NCBI RefSeq assembly: GCF_001722335.1
Contig: NZ_MIHA01000013.1
Span: forward strand, 115,117 to 179,116
Length of the DNA stretch: 64,000 nucleotides
DNA from: Mycolicibacterium flavescens
GTDB lineage: Bacteria > Actinomycetota > Actinomycetes > Mycobacteriales > Mycobacteriaceae
Direction of reading: 5' to 3'
Part shown: in pieces, positions 17,740 to 27,024 of the stretch
Position numbering within the stretch: position 1 is the first letter of the stretch
Layout of the letters: each line of letters starts with the position of its first letter
Notes under the pieces: model-generated
Told to the model about the DNA's origin: nothing
Databases searched by the model: none
What the model saw: the letters and a program-made list of their open reading frames with translations, nothing else
Program-made: the position numbers and the translations under genes

Positions 17740-18495
17740 TCAAGTCCGGTTGAAGCGCGAGCCGCTGGCCCCGCTGACCTGATCGCGCGGACGGACCACG
17801 ATCAGGTCCAGGTCGACGTGCGACGGCCGGCTGGCGACGAACCCGATGATGTCGGCGATGTCCTCGGCGACCAGCGGAGTGACCCCCTCGTACACCTTCG
17901 CGGCGCGTTCCTCGTCGCCCTCGAAGCGGTTGAGCGAGAAGTCGGTCTTCACCATGCCGGGCGCAACCTCGGTGAGCCGCACCGGTTTTCCGAGCAGCTC
18001 ACTGCGCAGCGTCCGGTGCAGGACACCCTGGGCGTGCTTGGCCGAGGTGTAGCCGCCGCCGTTGTCGTAGATCTCCACCGCGGCGATCGACGTCACGGTG
18101 ACGATCAACCCGTCGCCGGAGTCGATCAGCTTCGGCAGCAGCGCCCGGGTCACCAGCAGCGTGCTCAGCACGTTGGACTCCCACATCCAGCGCCAGTGGT
18201 CGATGTCGGCCTCCGCCACCGGGTCCAGTCCGCGGGCACCGCCTGCGTTGTTGACCAGCACATCGACGCGGTCCAATTGCTCGGCCAGCGCCGACACGGC
18301 CTCGGTGGAAGTGACGTCCGCCACAATCGCGGTGCCGCCGATCTCGTCGGCCAGCGCCCGGATCAGGCCTTCCCGGCGGGCCACGCAGACCACATGAAAG
18401 CCTTGTGCGGCAAGGGTTCTCGCCGTCGCCTCACCGATGCCGGCACTGGCACCGGTGACGACGGCGACGCGGCGGTCGGTCTGAGAAGTCGTCAT
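17740..18495 (-). CDS. short-chain dehydrogenase/reductase (Rv0484c-like)
   Basis: A 251-residue classical SDR. The NAD(P) motif TGASAGIG is near residue 15, NNAG near 88, the catalytic Ser in VTSIAA and the YxxxK motif as YTSAK. The substrate is unknown. ATG 18495 is preceded by TAGAGT seven bases upstream, so the mRNA is probably leaderless. It is divergent from the cysteine-rich leader of the ROK gene. Confidence 0.92.
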   Translation of the reverse strand: MTTSQTDRRVAVVTGASAGIGEATARTLAAQGFHVVCVARREGLIRALADEIGGTAIVADVTSTEAVSALAEQLDRVDVLVNNAGGARGLDPVAEADIDHWRWMWESNVLSTLLVTRALLPKLIDSGDGLIVTVTSIAAVEIYDNGGGYTSAKHAQGVLHRTLRSELLGKPVRLTEVAPGMVKTDFSLNRFEGDEERAAKVYEGVTPLVAEDIADIIGFVASRPSHVDLDLIVVRPRDQVSGASGSRFNRT

Positions 18496-18502
18496 CTGTC
18501 CA

Positions 18503-18524
18503 ACTCTAGATGCCGTGCTAAATT
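18503..18524. promoter_or_regulatory. divergent leaderless promoters (SDR / Cys leader)
   Basis: On the minus strand TAGAGT (18508-18503) lies seven bases before the SDR ATG at 18495. On the plus strand TAAATT (18519-18524) lies six bases before GTG 18531. Both fit the mycobacterial TANNNT -10 with transcription starting at the start codon. No good -35 is visible for either. Confidence 0.65.
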
Positions 18525-18530
18525 CGCTTC

Positions 18531-18593
18531 GTGTTGTCCAGCCAGTCCTGTACGCGGTGTGCGTGTTGTTGTCGCGCACCCCGCCGCGCCTGA
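18531..18593 (+). CDS. cysteine-rich leader peptide
   Basis: A 20-residue ORF, GTG 18531 to TGA 18591-18593, that encodes five Cys (pattern S-C-T-R-C-A-C-C-C-R), with three consecutive TGT codons. The GTG follows TAAATT by six bases, so the transcript probably begins at the start codon. Leaderless polycysteine ORFs acting as cysteine-responsive attenuators are described in mycobacteria. This one precedes a ROK regulator and, beyond it, mshA of the cysteine-containing thiol mycothiol. The role is inferred by analogy. Confidence 0.7.
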   Translation: MLSSQSCTRCACCCRAPRRA

Positions 18594-18610
18594 CTGACCC
18601 CGGACCCGCT

Positions 18611-18669
18611 GTCCTGCTGAGTCGCCAGGTGTGGCCTCAAAGCCCACCGGCCGACTTCACCCCTAGGAC
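18611..18669 (+). promoter_or_regulatory. possible RBS-sequestering stem after the Cys leader
   Basis: GTCCT at 18611-18615 is exactly complementary to AGGAC at 18665-18669, which is the only plausible ribosome-binding site of the ROK gene (ATG 18676). A second GTCCT lies inside the leader ORF (18545-18549) and could compete. A ribosome stalled on the Cys codons would therefore be able to change pairing of the binding site. This is a model from sequence complementarity. Confidence 0.45.
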
Positions 18670-18675
18670 AAGCAC

Positions 18676-19995
18676 ATGCGCACTTCTGCCACCCTCCCCG
18701 TCAAACCCGTCAAGCCTGTCGCGCGCACCAAGCGGGTGCTGTCGGCGGCACCGAACCCCGCCGGGCGCTACCCGCACACTCGGGCCCGCATCGTCGCGCC
18801 GGCGCTGAAGGTCGCCGACGCGGCCGCCGCCTCGGTGTTCAGCGCCGCGCGCCAGCGCGGGCCGATCGCCCGCGACGTCATCGCCCAGGTCAGCGGCCTG
18901 AGCATCGCGACCGTGAACCGGCAGGTCACCGCGCTGCTGGACGCCGGTGTGCTGCGTGAACGCGCCGACCTGGCGGTCTCCGGGGCGATCGGCAGACCCC
19001 GCGTCCCGGTCGAGGTGAACCACGAACCGTTCCTGACGTTGGGCATCCACATCGGCGCCCGCACGACGAGCATCGTCGCCACCGACCTGTTCGGCCGCAC
19101 CCTCGACGTCGTCGAGACCCCGACACCGCGCGGATCCCAAGGCGCCGCGCTGGAGTCGCTGGCCAACAGCGCCCGCCGGTACCTCAGCCGCTGGCACCGC
19201 AGGCGTCCGCTGTGGGTGGGCATCGCCGCCGGCGGCGTCGTCGACAGCGCCACCGGGCACCTCGATCACCCGCGGCTCGGCTGGTCGGACGCCCCTGTCG
19301 GGCCGGTGCTCGTCGAGGCGCTGGGCCTGCCCGTCTCGATCGCCTCCCACGTCGACGCGATGGCCGGCGCCGAACTGCTGCTCGGTGGCCGCCGTCAACA
19401 GCGGGCCGGGGCCGACGCCGCCACGATCCTGTACTTCTACGCCCGCGAGACGGTCGGCTACGCACTGTCGATCGGCGGGCGGGTGCACTCACCGGCCAGC
19501 GGACCCGGCACCATCGCCGCCCTGCCCGCTCACTCCGAAATCCTCGGCGGCACCGGCCAATTGGAGTCCACCGTCAGCGACGAGGCGGTGCTGGTCGCGG
19601 CCCGCAGGCGGCGGATCGTGCCGGCCGACGGCCCCGGGTCGACGATGCAGGCGCTGCTGAAGGTGGCCCGCGGCGGCAGCGCGCCCGCGCAGGAACTGCT
19701 CGCCGAACGCGCGCGGGTGCTCGGCGAGGCCGTGGCGCTGCTGCGCGACATGCTCAACCCCGACGACCTGGTGGTCGGCGGGCAGGCGTTCACCGAGTAC
19801 CCCGAGGGCATGGCGGTCGTCGAGGAGGCGTTCGCGCGGCGGTCGGTGATGCCGGCCCGCGAGATCCGGCTCACCGCGTTCGGCAACCGCGTGCAGGAAG
19901 CCGGCGCCGGGGTGGTGTCGCTCGGCGGCCTCTACGCCGACCCGATCGGCGCGATGCGTCGGGCCCAGCCCCGCCTGCCCGAAGCCAGCGCCTGA
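18676..19995 (+). CDS. ROK-family transcriptional regulator (Rv0485-like)
   Basis: A 439-residue NagC/XylR-type protein. A winged helix-turn-helix occupies about residues 55-100 (ARDVIAQVSGLSIATVNRQVTALL). It is followed by a ROK sugar-kinase-like domain. The kinase-type zinc motif typical of active ROK glucokinases is not evident, so it is a regulator rather than an enzyme. ATG 18676 follows AGGAC. The M. tuberculosis orthologue Rv0485 has been reported to control the pe13-ppe18 genes. It lies upstream of mshA on the same strand. Confidence 0.9.
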   Translation: MRTSATLPVKPVKPVARTKRVLSAAPNPAGRYPHTRARIVAPALKVADAAAASVFSAARQRGPIARDVIAQVSGLSIATVNRQVTALLDAGVLRERADLAVSGAIGRPRVPVEVNHEPFLTLGIHIGARTTSIVATDLFGRTLDVVETPTPRGSQGAALESLANSARRYLSRWHRRRPLWVGIAAGGVVDSATGHLDHPRLGWSDAPVGPVLVEALGLPVSIASHVDAMAGAELLLGGRRQQRAGADAATILYFYARETVGYALSIGGRVHSPASGPGTIAALPAHSEILGGTGQLESTVSDEAVLVAARRRRIVPADGPGSTMQALLKVARGGSAPAQELLAERARVLGEAVALLRDMLNPDDLVVGGQAFTEYPEGMAVVEEAFARRSVMPAREIRLTAFGNRVQEAGAGVVSLGGLYADPIGAMRRAQPRLPEASA

Positions 19996-20118
19996 CCGAC
20001 GCCGAGTGTGAACCCACGGCGGAATCCGGCCCGGATTTTCGCCATGACTTCACAGTCGGCGTCGCGAAACGCCCCGCACCGGCACACCGCACGTGCAGGC
20101 AATCCGCCGCTGCGGTGT

Positions 20119-20128
20119 AGACATGTCT
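20119..20128. promoter_or_regulatory. palindrome at the mshA start region
   Basis: AGACATGTCT is a perfect 10-base palindrome ending two bases before the mshA GTG (20131). It overlaps a weak -10 TAGACA (20118-20123) seven bases from the start. It could be an operator in a leaderless promoter; the protein that would bind is unknown. Confidence 0.4.
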
Positions 20129-20130
20129 GT

Positions 20131-21453
20131 GTGCGCCTAGCAACGGATGTGTCCCGTTCGGATGCTGCCGGACTGCCGGTTCCCCGCCGCGTCGCGGTGC
20201 TGTCGGTGCACACCTCGCCGCTGGCCCAGCCCGGCACCGGCGATGCCGGCGGAATGAACGTCTACGTGCTGCAGAGCGCGCTGAAGATGGCCCGCCGCGG
20301 CGTCGAGGTCGAGATCTTCACCCGAGCGACATCGTCGAGCGACCAGCCGCTGGTCCGGGTGGCGCCGGGCGTGCTGGTGCGCAACGTCGTGGCCGGCCCG
20401 TTCGAGGGGCTCGACAAGTACGACCTGCCGACCCAGCTGTGCGCGTTCACCGCCGGGGTGCTGCGGGCCGAGGCGACCCACGAGCCCGGCTACTACGACA
20501 TCGTGCACTCGCACTACTGGCTGTCCGGTCAGGTCGGCTGGCTGGCGCGCGACCGCTGGGCGGTGCCGCTGGTGCACACCGCCCACACGTTGGCCGCGGT
20601 CAAGAACGCTGCGCTGGCCGACGGTGACGCACCGGAGCCGGCGCTGCGCGCGGTCGGCGAGCAGCAGGTCGTCGACGAGGCCGACCGGCTGATCGTCAAC
20701 ACCGAACACGAAGCGCAGCAACTCGTTTCGCTGCACAACGCTGACCCCGCGCGCATCGACGTCGTCCATCCCGGCGTCGACCTCGAGACGTTCACCCCCG
20801 GCGACCGCGGTGCCGCGCGGGCCGCGCTGGGCCTCGACCCCGATGAGCAGATCGTCGCGTTCGTCGGGCGCATCCAGCCGCTCAAGGCCCCCGACGTCGC
20901 GCTGCGCGCCGCGGCCAAACTGCCCGGGGTCCGCGTGCTGGTGGCCGGCGGCCCGTCGGGCAGCGGCCTGCAGGCCCCCGACGGGCTGGTTCGGCTGGCC
21001 GCCGATCTGGGTATCTCCGACCGCGTGACGTTCCTGCCTCCGCAGTCGCGTGAGCAACTGGTCAACGTGTACCGGGCCGCCGACCTGGTCGCGGTGCCGA
21101 GCTACTCCGAATCGTTCGGGCTGGTCGCGGTCGAGGCCCAGGCCTGCGGCACCCCGGTGGCGGCCGCGGCCGTCGGCGGCCTGCCGGTCGCGGTGCGCGA
21201 CGGGGAGACCGGGCTGCTGGTCGACGGCCACGACGACGGCGACTGGGCCCACGCGATCGGCGACCTGCTGCGGCGCGCCGACGGTATGCGCGCCGCCGCG
21301 GCCGCGCACGCGGCGACGTTCTCGTGGGAGCACACCGTCGACGCGCTGCTGGCCGGCTACGGGCGCGCGATCGCCGACTACCGCGCCCGCCACCAACCCG
21401 CCGCGCGCCGCACCGGCCGGCGATTCGCCCGGCGCAGGGGAGTGCGCGCATGA
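20131..21453 (+). CDS. mshA: D-inositol-3-phosphate glycosyltransferase MshA
   Basis: A 440-residue GT4-family glycosyltransferase that joins GlcNAc from UDP-GlcNAc to inositol-3-phosphate, the first committed step of mycothiol synthesis. The N-terminal [10 protein letters not shown] loop binds the inositol phosphate region. [11 protein letters not shown] and the C-terminal [17 protein letters not shown] (EX7E motif) bind UDP-sugar. GTG 20131 gives the family N-terminus MRLATD. A four-base ATGA overlap couples it to the YbjN gene. Confidence 0.96.
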   Translation: MRLATDVSRSDAAGLPVPRRVAVLSVHTSPLAQPGTGDAGGMNVYVLQSALKMARRGVEVEIFTRATSSSDQPLVRVAPGVLVRNVVAGPFEGLDKYDLPTQLCAFTAGVLRAEATHEPGYYDIVHSHYWLSGQVGWLARDRWAVPLVHTAHTLAAVKNAALADGDAPEPALRAVGEQQVVDEADRLIVNTEHEAQQLVSLHNADPARIDVVHPGVDLETFTPGDRGAARAALGLDPDEQIVAFVGRIQPLKAPDVALRAAAKLPGVRVLVAGGPSGSGLQAPDGLVRLAADLGISDRVTFLPPQSREQLVNVYRAADLVAVPSYSESFGLVAVEAQACGTPVAAAAVGGLPVAVRDGETGLLVDGHDDGDWAHAIGDLLRRADGMRAAAAAHAATFSWEHTVDALLAGYGRAIADYRARHQPAARRTGRRFARRRGVRA

Positions 21454-21956
21454 CCGACGCGGTCAAGATCATCGAGGACGCCTGCCGGGACAACGACCTG
21501 GTCTGCAGCCGGCACGAAGGCGCGCACGGCGGCCTGCCCGGGATCATCGTCGAACTGCCCGGCGAGCGGCGACTGAAGACCAACACGATCCTGTCGGTCG
21601 GGGAGCATTCGGTGCGCGTCGAGGCGTTCGTGTGCCGCAAACCCGACGAGAACCACGAGGGCGTCTACCGGTTCCTGCTCAAGCGCAACCGCCGCCTCTA
21701 CGGCGTCGCCTACACCCTCGACAACGTCGGCGACATCTACCTGGTCGGCCGGATGTCGCTGGAATCGGTGACCCACGACGAGGTCGACCGCATCCTGGGC
21801 CAGGTGCTCGAAGCCGTCGACAGCGACTTCAACACGTTGTTGGAGTTGGGTTTTCGCTCGTCGATCCAGAAAGAGTGGGAGTGGCGGGTCTCGCGCGGCG
21901 AGTCGCTGAAGAACCTGCAGGCGTTCGCGCACCTGATTGAGGAAGACGACGACTGA
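21450..21956 (+). CDS. YbjN-domain protein (Rv0487-like)
   Basis: A 168-residue cytoplasmic protein whose fold resembles YbjN / type III secretion chaperones (alternating strands and helices, no enzyme motif). Its ATG overlaps the mshA TGA, so it is made with MshA, and this pairing is conserved in mycobacteria. A link to mycothiol is suggested by context only. A clear terminator follows the stop codon. Confidence 0.9.
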   Translation: MTDAVKIIEDACRDNDLVCSRHEGAHGGLPGIIVELPGERRLKTNTILSVGEHSVRVEAFVCRKPDENHEGVYRFLLKRNRRLYGVAYTLDNVGDIYLVGRMSLESVTHDEVDRILGQVLEAVDSDFNTLLELGFRSSIQKEWEWRVSRGESLKNLQAFAHLIEEDDD

Positions 21957-21987
21957 CCCGCCCAAACCTACGTTCTGGCGGGTTTTT
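21957..21987 (+). terminator. intrinsic terminator after mshA-ybjN
   Basis: The arms CCCGCC (21957-21962) and GGCGGG (21977-21982) form a stem with a 14-base loop, followed by TTTTT (21983-21987). It starts at the base after the YbjN stop codon. This is the cleanest rho-independent terminator in the window. Confidence 0.85.
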
Positions 21988-22061
21988 CCGACCGAAGACC
22001 GCCATTTCGTCAACCTCGGGACGGGCCGAGGTCGATCCGTCCGCCGTGAGAGGATTCCACC

Positions 22062-22823
22062 ATGTCTGATTCTCGGGGTGACTGCACGCTGATCCTGCTC
22101 CGCCACGGCGAGAGCGAGTGGAACTCGAAGAACCTCTTCACCGGCTGGGTCGATGTCGACCTCACCGACAAGGGACGCGCCGAGGCGATCCGCGCCGGCG
22201 AACTGATCAAAGAGCTCGACCGCCAACCCGACGTGCTCTACACCTCGCTGCTGCGCCGCGCGATCACGACGGCCAACCTCGCGCTGGACAAGGCCGACCG
22301 GCACTGGATCCCGGTGCACCGCGACTGGCGCCTCAACGAGCGGCACTACGGCGCACTGCAGGGGCTCGACAAGGCCGAGACCAAAGAGAAGTACGGCGAC
22401 GAGCAGTTCATGGCGTGGCGGCGCAGCTATGACACCCCGCCGCCGCCGATCGAGCCGGGCAGCACCTACAGCGAGGACGGCGACCCGCGCTACGCCGACC
22501 TGCCCGGCGGCCCACCGCGCACCGAATGCCTCAAGGACGTCGTCGAACGGTTCGTGCCGTACTACACCTCCACGATCGAACCGGACCTGCGCGCGGGTAA
22601 GACCGTGCTGATCGCCGCGCACGGCAACTCGCTGCGCGCCCTGGTCAAGCACCTCGACGGAATGTCCGACGAGGACGTCGTCGGGCTCAACATCCCGACC
22701 GGGATCCCGCTGCGCTACGACCTGGACTCCGATCTCAAACCGAAGATCATCGGCGGCACCTACCTGGACCCGGAGGCCGCGGCCGCGGGCGCGGCGGCGG
22801 TCGCGTCGCAGGGCGCAAAGTAG
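22062..22823 (+). CDS. gpm1: 2,3-bisphosphoglycerate-dependent phosphoglycerate mutase
   Basis: A 253-residue glycolytic enzyme that interconverts 3- and 2-phosphoglycerate. The phospho-acceptor His is in [10 protein letters not shown] (about residue 15) and the second His in [10 protein letters not shown] (about 185); the family segment [12 protein letters not shown] lies between. A short Ala-rich tail is mycobacterial. The Rv0488-type transporter gene that precedes gpm1 in M. tuberculosis is absent here. Confidence 0.96.
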   Translation: MSDSRGDCTLILLRHGESEWNSKNLFTGWVDVDLTDKGRAEAIRAGELIKELDRQPDVLYTSLLRRAITTANLALDKADRHWIPVHRDWRLNERHYGALQGLDKAETKEKYGDEQFMAWRRSYDTPPPPIEPGSTYSEDGDPRYADLPGGPPRTECLKDVVERFVPYYTSTIEPDLRAGKTVLIAAHGNSLRALVKHLDGMSDEDVVGLNIPTGIPLRYDLDSDLKPKIIGGTYLDPEAAAAGAAAVASQGAK

Positions 22824-22854
22824 TTCGGCCGTGCCCGCGCGCGGCAAACAATCG

Positions 22855-22946
22855 GTGAACACCGGTCGAACACCTGCGATTGGGTGTGTGACTTGTGCCG
22901 ATTTGGCTGCACGCTGCTGGGATGACGTTCACCGAATGCGTACGCT
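22855..22946 (+). promoter_or_regulatory. senX3 promoter with candidate RegX3 (Pho) box
   Basis: GTGAAC (22855-22860) and GTCGAAC (22865-22871) form a near-repeat resembling the direct-repeat boxes bound by RegX3 under phosphate limitation. TACGCT (22941-22946) lies six bases before GTG 22953, fitting a leaderless start. The box is about 80 bases upstream of that start, so another transcription start nearer to it may also exist. Confidence 0.5.
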
Positions 22947-22952
22947 TTTCGC

Positions 22953-24149
22953 GTGAGTGTCGTTTCGGCACTGCTGCTCGCAGCAGGCGTCGCGCTGGCC
23001 GCCCTGGTGGCCGGTGCGGCGCTCGGAGCCCGGTTCGCGCCGCGGATGCGGCAACGCCGGCAGCGCCGGACCACCGCGCAGACCGGCATCACGGTCTCGC
23101 AGATGCTCTCCCACATCGCGTCCCGCTCGCCGACGGGCATCGTGGTGGTCGACCACTTCCGTGACGTCGTCTACGCCAACGACCAGGCCCGTGCGCTGGG
23201 GCTGGTCCGCGACCGGCTCCTCGACGACCGGGCCTGGCAGGCCGCCGAACGCACCCTCGCCACCGGCGAGCCCACCGACGTCGACCTCGAAGCCGGTAAG
23301 CGGGCCCACCCCGGCCGGTCCGGGCTGTCGATCCGCGGCCATGTGCAACTGCTGACCGAGAAGGACCGCCGCTTCGCCGTGGTCTACGTGCACGACCAGT
23401 CCGAACACGCCCGCATGGAGGCCACCCGCCGCGATTTCGTGGCCAACGTCAGCCACGAGCTCAAGACGCCGGTCGGGGCGATGGGGGTGCTGGCCGAGGC
23501 GCTGCTGGCCTCCGCCGACGACCCCGACACCGCGCGCCGGTTCGCCGAGAAGATGCTCGCCGAGTCCAGGCGCCTGGCCGACATGGTCGGCGAGTTGATC
23601 GACCTGTCCCGGCTGCAGGGCGCCGAGCGGCTGCCCGACCTGACCGCCGTCGACGTCGACACCGTCGTCTACGAGGCGCTGTCGCGGCACAAGGTGTCCG
23701 CCGACAACGCCGACATCGCGATCAACACCGACGCGCCGACCGGTTTCCGGGTGCTCGGCGATCAGACGCTGCTGGTGACCGCCCTCGCGAACCTGGTGTC
23801 CAATGCGATCGCGTACTCGCCGCACGGCTCCTCGGTGTCGATCAGCAGGCGCCGGCGCGGCGACAACATCGAGATCGCGGTCACCGACCGCGGTATCGGC
23901 ATCGCCCGCGAGGATCAGGAGCGGGTGTTCGAACGCTTCTTCCGCGTCGACAAGGCGAGATCCCGGGCCACCGGCGGCACCGGGCTGGGGTTGGCGATCG
24001 TCAAGCACGTCGCGGCCAACCACAACGGAACCATCCGGCTGTGGAGTCAGCCGGGAACGGGATCGACGTTCACGCTGTCGATCCCGGCCTACCCCCATGG
24101 CGAGGACGACATGAAATCGCCTGAACGAGAGGATCAGCGAGACCAATGA
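22953..24149 (+). CDS. senX3: sensor histidine kinase SenX3
   Basis: A 398-residue phosphate-responsive sensor kinase. One or two N-terminal membrane helices (about residues 1-28) are followed by a PAS-like domain ([22 protein letters not shown]) and the kinase core. The phospho-acceptor His is in [12 protein letters not shown]; the N box is [12 protein letters not shown]1 DRGIGI and G2 [12 protein letters not shown]. It works with RegX3 and the Pst/PhoU system. The stop overlaps the regX3 start (ATGA); the MIRU repeats found between these genes in M. tuberculosis are absent. Confidence 0.96.
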   Translation: MSVVSALLLAAGVALAALVAGAALGARFAPRMRQRRQRRTTAQTGITVSQMLSHIASRSPTGIVVVDHFRDVVYANDQARALGLVRDRLLDDRAWQAAERTLATGEPTDVDLEAGKRAHPGRSGLSIRGHVQLLTEKDRRFAVVYVHDQSEHARMEATRRDFVANVSHELKTPVGAMGVLAEALLASADDPDTARRFAEKMLAESRRLADMVGELIDLSRLQGAERLPDLTAVDVDTVVYEALSRHKVSADNADIAINTDAPTGFRVLGDQTLLVTALANLVSNAIAYSPHGSSVSISRRRRGDNIEIAVTDRGIGIAREDQERVFERFFRVDKARSRATGGTGLGLAIVKHVAANHNGTIRLWSQPGTGSTFTLSIPAYPHGEDDMKSPEREDQRDQ

Positions 24150-24832
24150 CCAGTGTGTTGATCGTGGAGGACGAGGAGTCCTTGGCCGATCCCCTGGCCT
24201 TTCTGCTCCGCAAGGAGGGCTTCGAGGCCACGGTGGTGGCCGACGGGCCTTCTGCGCTGGCCGAATTCGAACGCGCCGGGGCCGACATCGTGCTGCTGGA
24301 CCTGATGCTGCCGGGGATGAGCGGAACCGACGTGTGCAAGCAGTTGCGGATGCGCTCGAGCGTGCCGGTGATCATGGTGACCGCGCGTGACAGCGAGATC
24401 GACAAGGTGGTCGGGCTCGAACTCGGCGCCGACGACTATGTCACCAAACCGTATTCGGCGCGCGAGTTGATCGCGCGCATCCGTGCGGTGCTGCGCCGCG
24501 GCGCCGACGCCGACGACCTCGCCGTCAGCGACGGTGTGCTCGAGGCCGGGCCGGTCCGCATGGACGTCGAGCGTCATGTGGTGTCGGTCAACGGTGAGCC
24601 GGTCACGTTGCCGCTCAAGGAATTCGACCTGCTCGAGTACCTGATGCGCAACAGCGGCCGGGTGCTGACCCGCGGCCAGCTGATCGACCGGGTCTGGGGC
24701 GCGGACTACGTCGGCGACACGAAAACCCTTGATGTGCACGTGAAGCGGTTGCGCAGCAAGATCGAAGCCGACCCCGCCAACCCGGTGCACCTGGTCACCG
24801 TCCGAGGGCTGGGGTACAAGCTCGAAGGCTAG
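24146..24832 (+). CDS. regX3: response regulator RegX3
   Basis: A 228-residue OmpR-family regulator. The receiver domain has acidic residues EDEE near the N-terminus, the phospho-Asp in [11 protein letters not shown] (about residue 52), Thr in VTARD and Lys in YVTKPYSA. The C-terminal winged helix contains [22 protein letters not shown]. It activates phosphate-starvation genes as the partner of SenX3. The TAG stop overlaps the stop of the convergent YciI-like gene. Confidence 0.97.
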   Translation: MTSVLIVEDEESLADPLAFLLRKEGFEATVVADGPSALAEFERAGADIVLLDLMLPGMSGTDVCKQLRMRSSVPVIMVTARDSEIDKVVGLELGADDYVTKPYSARELIARIRAVLRRGADADDLAVSDGVLEAGPVRMDVERHVVSVNGEPVTLPLKEFDLLEYLMRNSGRVLTRGQLIDRVWGADYVGDTKTLDVHVKRLRSKIEADPANPVHLVTVRGLGYKLEG

Positions 24833-25122
24833 CCGGTGGTGCCGCCCATGATCTCGAACACGTCGAAGGTGTTGACACCGGCGATGACCGACGGGTCACG
24901 CTCGCCGATCGCCAGCACCTCGCCGCGGTCGCGGGCCCGCAGCACGCCCAGTCCCCACACGCCTTCGGGGTCGGCGACGGGGCCGTAGACCGCGACCCGG
25001 CCCTCGGCCAGCAGCGCCTGCCAGTACTCCTGGTGCTCGGCCATGGCGCGCTGCTCGTCGGCGGTCATGGTCTGCGCGAAATCGGCCCGCGGCGGGTTGA
25101 GCCGGAAGTAGTACAGGTTCAT
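24829..25122 (-). CDS. YciI-like (YCII-related) protein
   Basis: A 97-residue protein of the YCII-related ferredoxin-like fold: [28 protein letters not shown] is the characteristic segment, with a conserved His. Family members include dehydrochlorinase-like enzymes and domains of unknown role; no substrate can be assigned. The ATG overlaps the stop of the upstream Rv0495c-like gene by four bases, so the two form a coupled pair. It is convergent with regX3. Confidence 0.82.
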   Translation of the reverse strand: MNLYYFRLNPPRADFAQTMTADEQRAMAEHQEYWQALLAEGRVAVYGPVADPEGVWGLGVLRARDRGEVLAIGERDPSVIAGVNTFDVFEIMGGTTG

Positions 25123-25895
25123 TCGGCCAGCCGGGTCGCCGGGTGCACCGCGATCAGCCCTAAAGCGCTGCGCCGCTTGCACATCGCGGCAAGTTCGGCG
25201 TAGGCCTTCTCGCCGAGCAGTTCGGTCAGTTCGGGGCCGTAGGACTGCCACACCGGCTTGGCGCCGACGTGCGCGTTGGGGTCGCCCGTGCAGTACCAGT
25301 GCAGGTCCAGGCCGCCTTCGCCCCAGCCGCGGCGGTCGTACTCGCCGATCCAGGTCTTGAGGATCTCGCTGCCGTCGGGCCGCTCCACCCACTCCTGGGT
25401 GCGCCGGATCGGCAGCTGCCAGCAGACCTCGGGCTTCATGGTCAACGGTTCGACGCCGAGCTTGAGCGCCTTGCTGTGCAGTGCGCAGCCGATCCCGCCC
25501 GGGAAGCCGGGCCGGTTCAGAAAGATGCAGGCGCCCTTGTACTTCCGGGTCCGCAGGTTGGGCTTGTCGTCGTACTCGTCCATCTCGAGGTAGCCCTTCT
25601 TGCCGAGCCCCTTCTCGCGGAACTGCCAGTCCTCGTCGGTCAGCATCTTGACCGCGTCGTCGAGGTGGGCGATGTCGTCGTCGTCGGACATGAACGCGCC
25701 GTGCGAGCAGCAACCGTCGTCGGGCCGGTCCTCCACGGTGCCCTTGCACGCCGGGGTACCGAACACACACGTCCAGCGCGAAAGCAGCCACGTCATGTCG
25801 GCGGCGATCAGATGCTCGGGATTGTCCGGGTCGTAGAACTCCACCCATTCACGAGCGAAATCGAGATCAACCTCTCCAGGGTGTGATGCGCTCAC
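25119..25895 (-). CDS. Cys-rich protein, Rv0495c-like
   Basis: About 258 residues with conserved cysteines: [39 protein letters not shown] and EVCW. The arrangement recalls the DUF3109/YkgJ group of proteins thought to bind a metal or Fe-S cluster, but no function is established. GTG 25895 is taken as the start; TTG 25904 in the same frame lies inside the promoter palindrome shared with ppx. TACCGT lies eight bases before the GTG, suggesting an almost leaderless mRNA. Confidence 0.85.
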   Translation of the reverse strand: MSASHPGEVDLDFAREWVEFYDPDNPEHLIAADMTWLLSRWTCVFGTPACKGTVEDRPDDGCCSHGAFMSDDDDIAHLDDAVKMLTDEDWQFREKGLGKKGYLEMDEYDDKPNLRTRKYKGACIFLNRPGFPGGIGCALHSKALKLGVEPLTMKPEVCWQLPIRRTQEWVERPDGSEILKTWIGEYDRRGWGEGGLDLHWYCTGDPNAHVGAKPVWQSYGPELTELLGEKAYAELAAMCKRRSALGLIAVHPATRLAE

Positions 25896-25902
25896 ATTTT
25901 CC

Positions 25903-25922
25903 AACGGTAGACCGTTTAAGTT
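25903..25922. promoter_or_regulatory. palindrome and -10 in the ppx divergent promoter
   Basis: AACGGT (25903-25908) and ACCGTT (25911-25916) form a 14-base palindrome in the 33 bases between two divergent starts. TAAGTT (25917-25922) lies six bases before the ppx GTG 25929. On the other strand TACCGT overlaps the palindrome. A protein bound here could control both genes together. Confidence 0.5.
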
Positions 25923-25928
25923 GGACGG

Positions 25929-26999
25929 GTGCGATTAGGCGTGCTCGACGTGGGCAGCAATACCGTTCACCTTCTGGTGGTGGACGCCCGACGTGGTGGG
26001 CACCCGACGCCGATGAGTTCGACCAAGGCCTCGCTTCGGCTCGCCGAGGCGATCGACAACGACGGCAAGATCACCCGCAAGGGCGCCGACAAACTCATCG
26101 GCACCATCGACGAGTTCGCCAAGATCGCCACCAGCTCCGGCTGCGCCGAGCTGATGGCGTTCGCGACGTCGGCGGTGCGCGACGCGAAGAACTCCGAAGA
26201 ACTGCTCGCCCGGGTGCTCGCCGAGACGGGAGTGGCGCTGAAGGTGCTCGCCGGCGTCGACGAGTCGCGGCTGACGTTTCTGGCGGTCCGGCGCTGGTAC
26301 GGCTGGAGCGCCGGACGCATCATGAACATCGACATCGGCGGGGGCTCGCTGGAGCTGTCCAACGGTGTCGACGAGGAGCCTGAGGTGGCGCTGTCGCTTC
26401 CGCTGGGGGCGGGCCGGCTGACCCGGGAGTGGCTGGCCGAGGATCCGCCGGGCCGGCGCCGGGTCGCGATGCTGCGCGACTGGCTGGACACCGAGCTGGC
26501 CGACGCGGGCGCGGAGATGCTGCGCGCGGGCGCGCCGGACCTGACGGTGGCCACCTCGAAGACGTTCCGGTCGCTGGCGCGGCTGACCGGGGCCGCCCCG
26601 TCGGCGGCCGGTCTGCGGGTGAAGCGGACGGTGACCGCGACCGGATTAAGGCAACTCATATCTTTCATCTCTAGGATGACCGCGGCCGACCGTGCGGAAC
26701 TGGAGGGAGTGAGTGCTGATCGGGCGCCACAGATCGTGGCCGGTGCGTTGGTCGCCGAGGCGAGCATGAAGGCCCTCGCGATCGAGAGCGTGGACATCTG
26801 CCCGTGGGCGTTGCGGGAAGGGCTGATTCTGCGGAGACTCGACAGCGAAGCCGACGGAAGTGGATTCGTCGAGAGCGTCGCCGATCCGGCCCGGATCGGT
26901 GCCGGCGACGCGGCGAGGGATGGCGGAGAGGGCCCAGCAAAGGGCGGTCCCGGCAATCCGACCTCGGTACAGACGTTTGTGCGCAATGCTGGACGATGA
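25929..26999 (+). CDS. ppx: exopolyphosphatase / Ppx-GppA phosphatase
   Basis: A 356-residue Ppx/GppA phosphatase of the actin-like ATPase fold. The phosphate-1 loop is [14 protein letters not shown] at the N-terminus and the phosphate-2 loop [12 protein letters not shown] near residue 140. It hydrolyses polyphosphate (and possibly pppGpp in the family) and corresponds to Rv0496 (Ppx1). The short length lacks the C-terminal HD-like domain of E. coli Ppx, as in its mycobacterial orthologue. It is followed by an acidic membrane protein. Confidence 0.94.
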   Translation: MRLGVLDVGSNTVHLLVVDARRGGHPTPMSSTKASLRLAEAIDNDGKITRKGADKLIGTIDEFAKIATSSGCAELMAFATSAVRDAKNSEELLARVLAETGVALKVLAGVDESRLTFLAVRRWYGWSAGRIMNIDIGGGSLELSNGVDEEPEVALSLPLGAGRLTREWLAEDPPGRRRVAMLRDWLDTELADAGAEMLRAGAPDLTVATSKTFRSLARLTGAAPSAAGLRVKRTVTATGLRQLISFISRMTAADRAELEGVSADRAPQIVAGALVAEASMKALAIESVDICPWALREGLILRRLDSEADGSGFVESVADPARIGAGDAARDGGEGPAKGGPGNPTSVQTFVRNAGR

Positions 27000-27024
27000 G
27001 TGACGAGGCCCGAAGGCAAAGACG

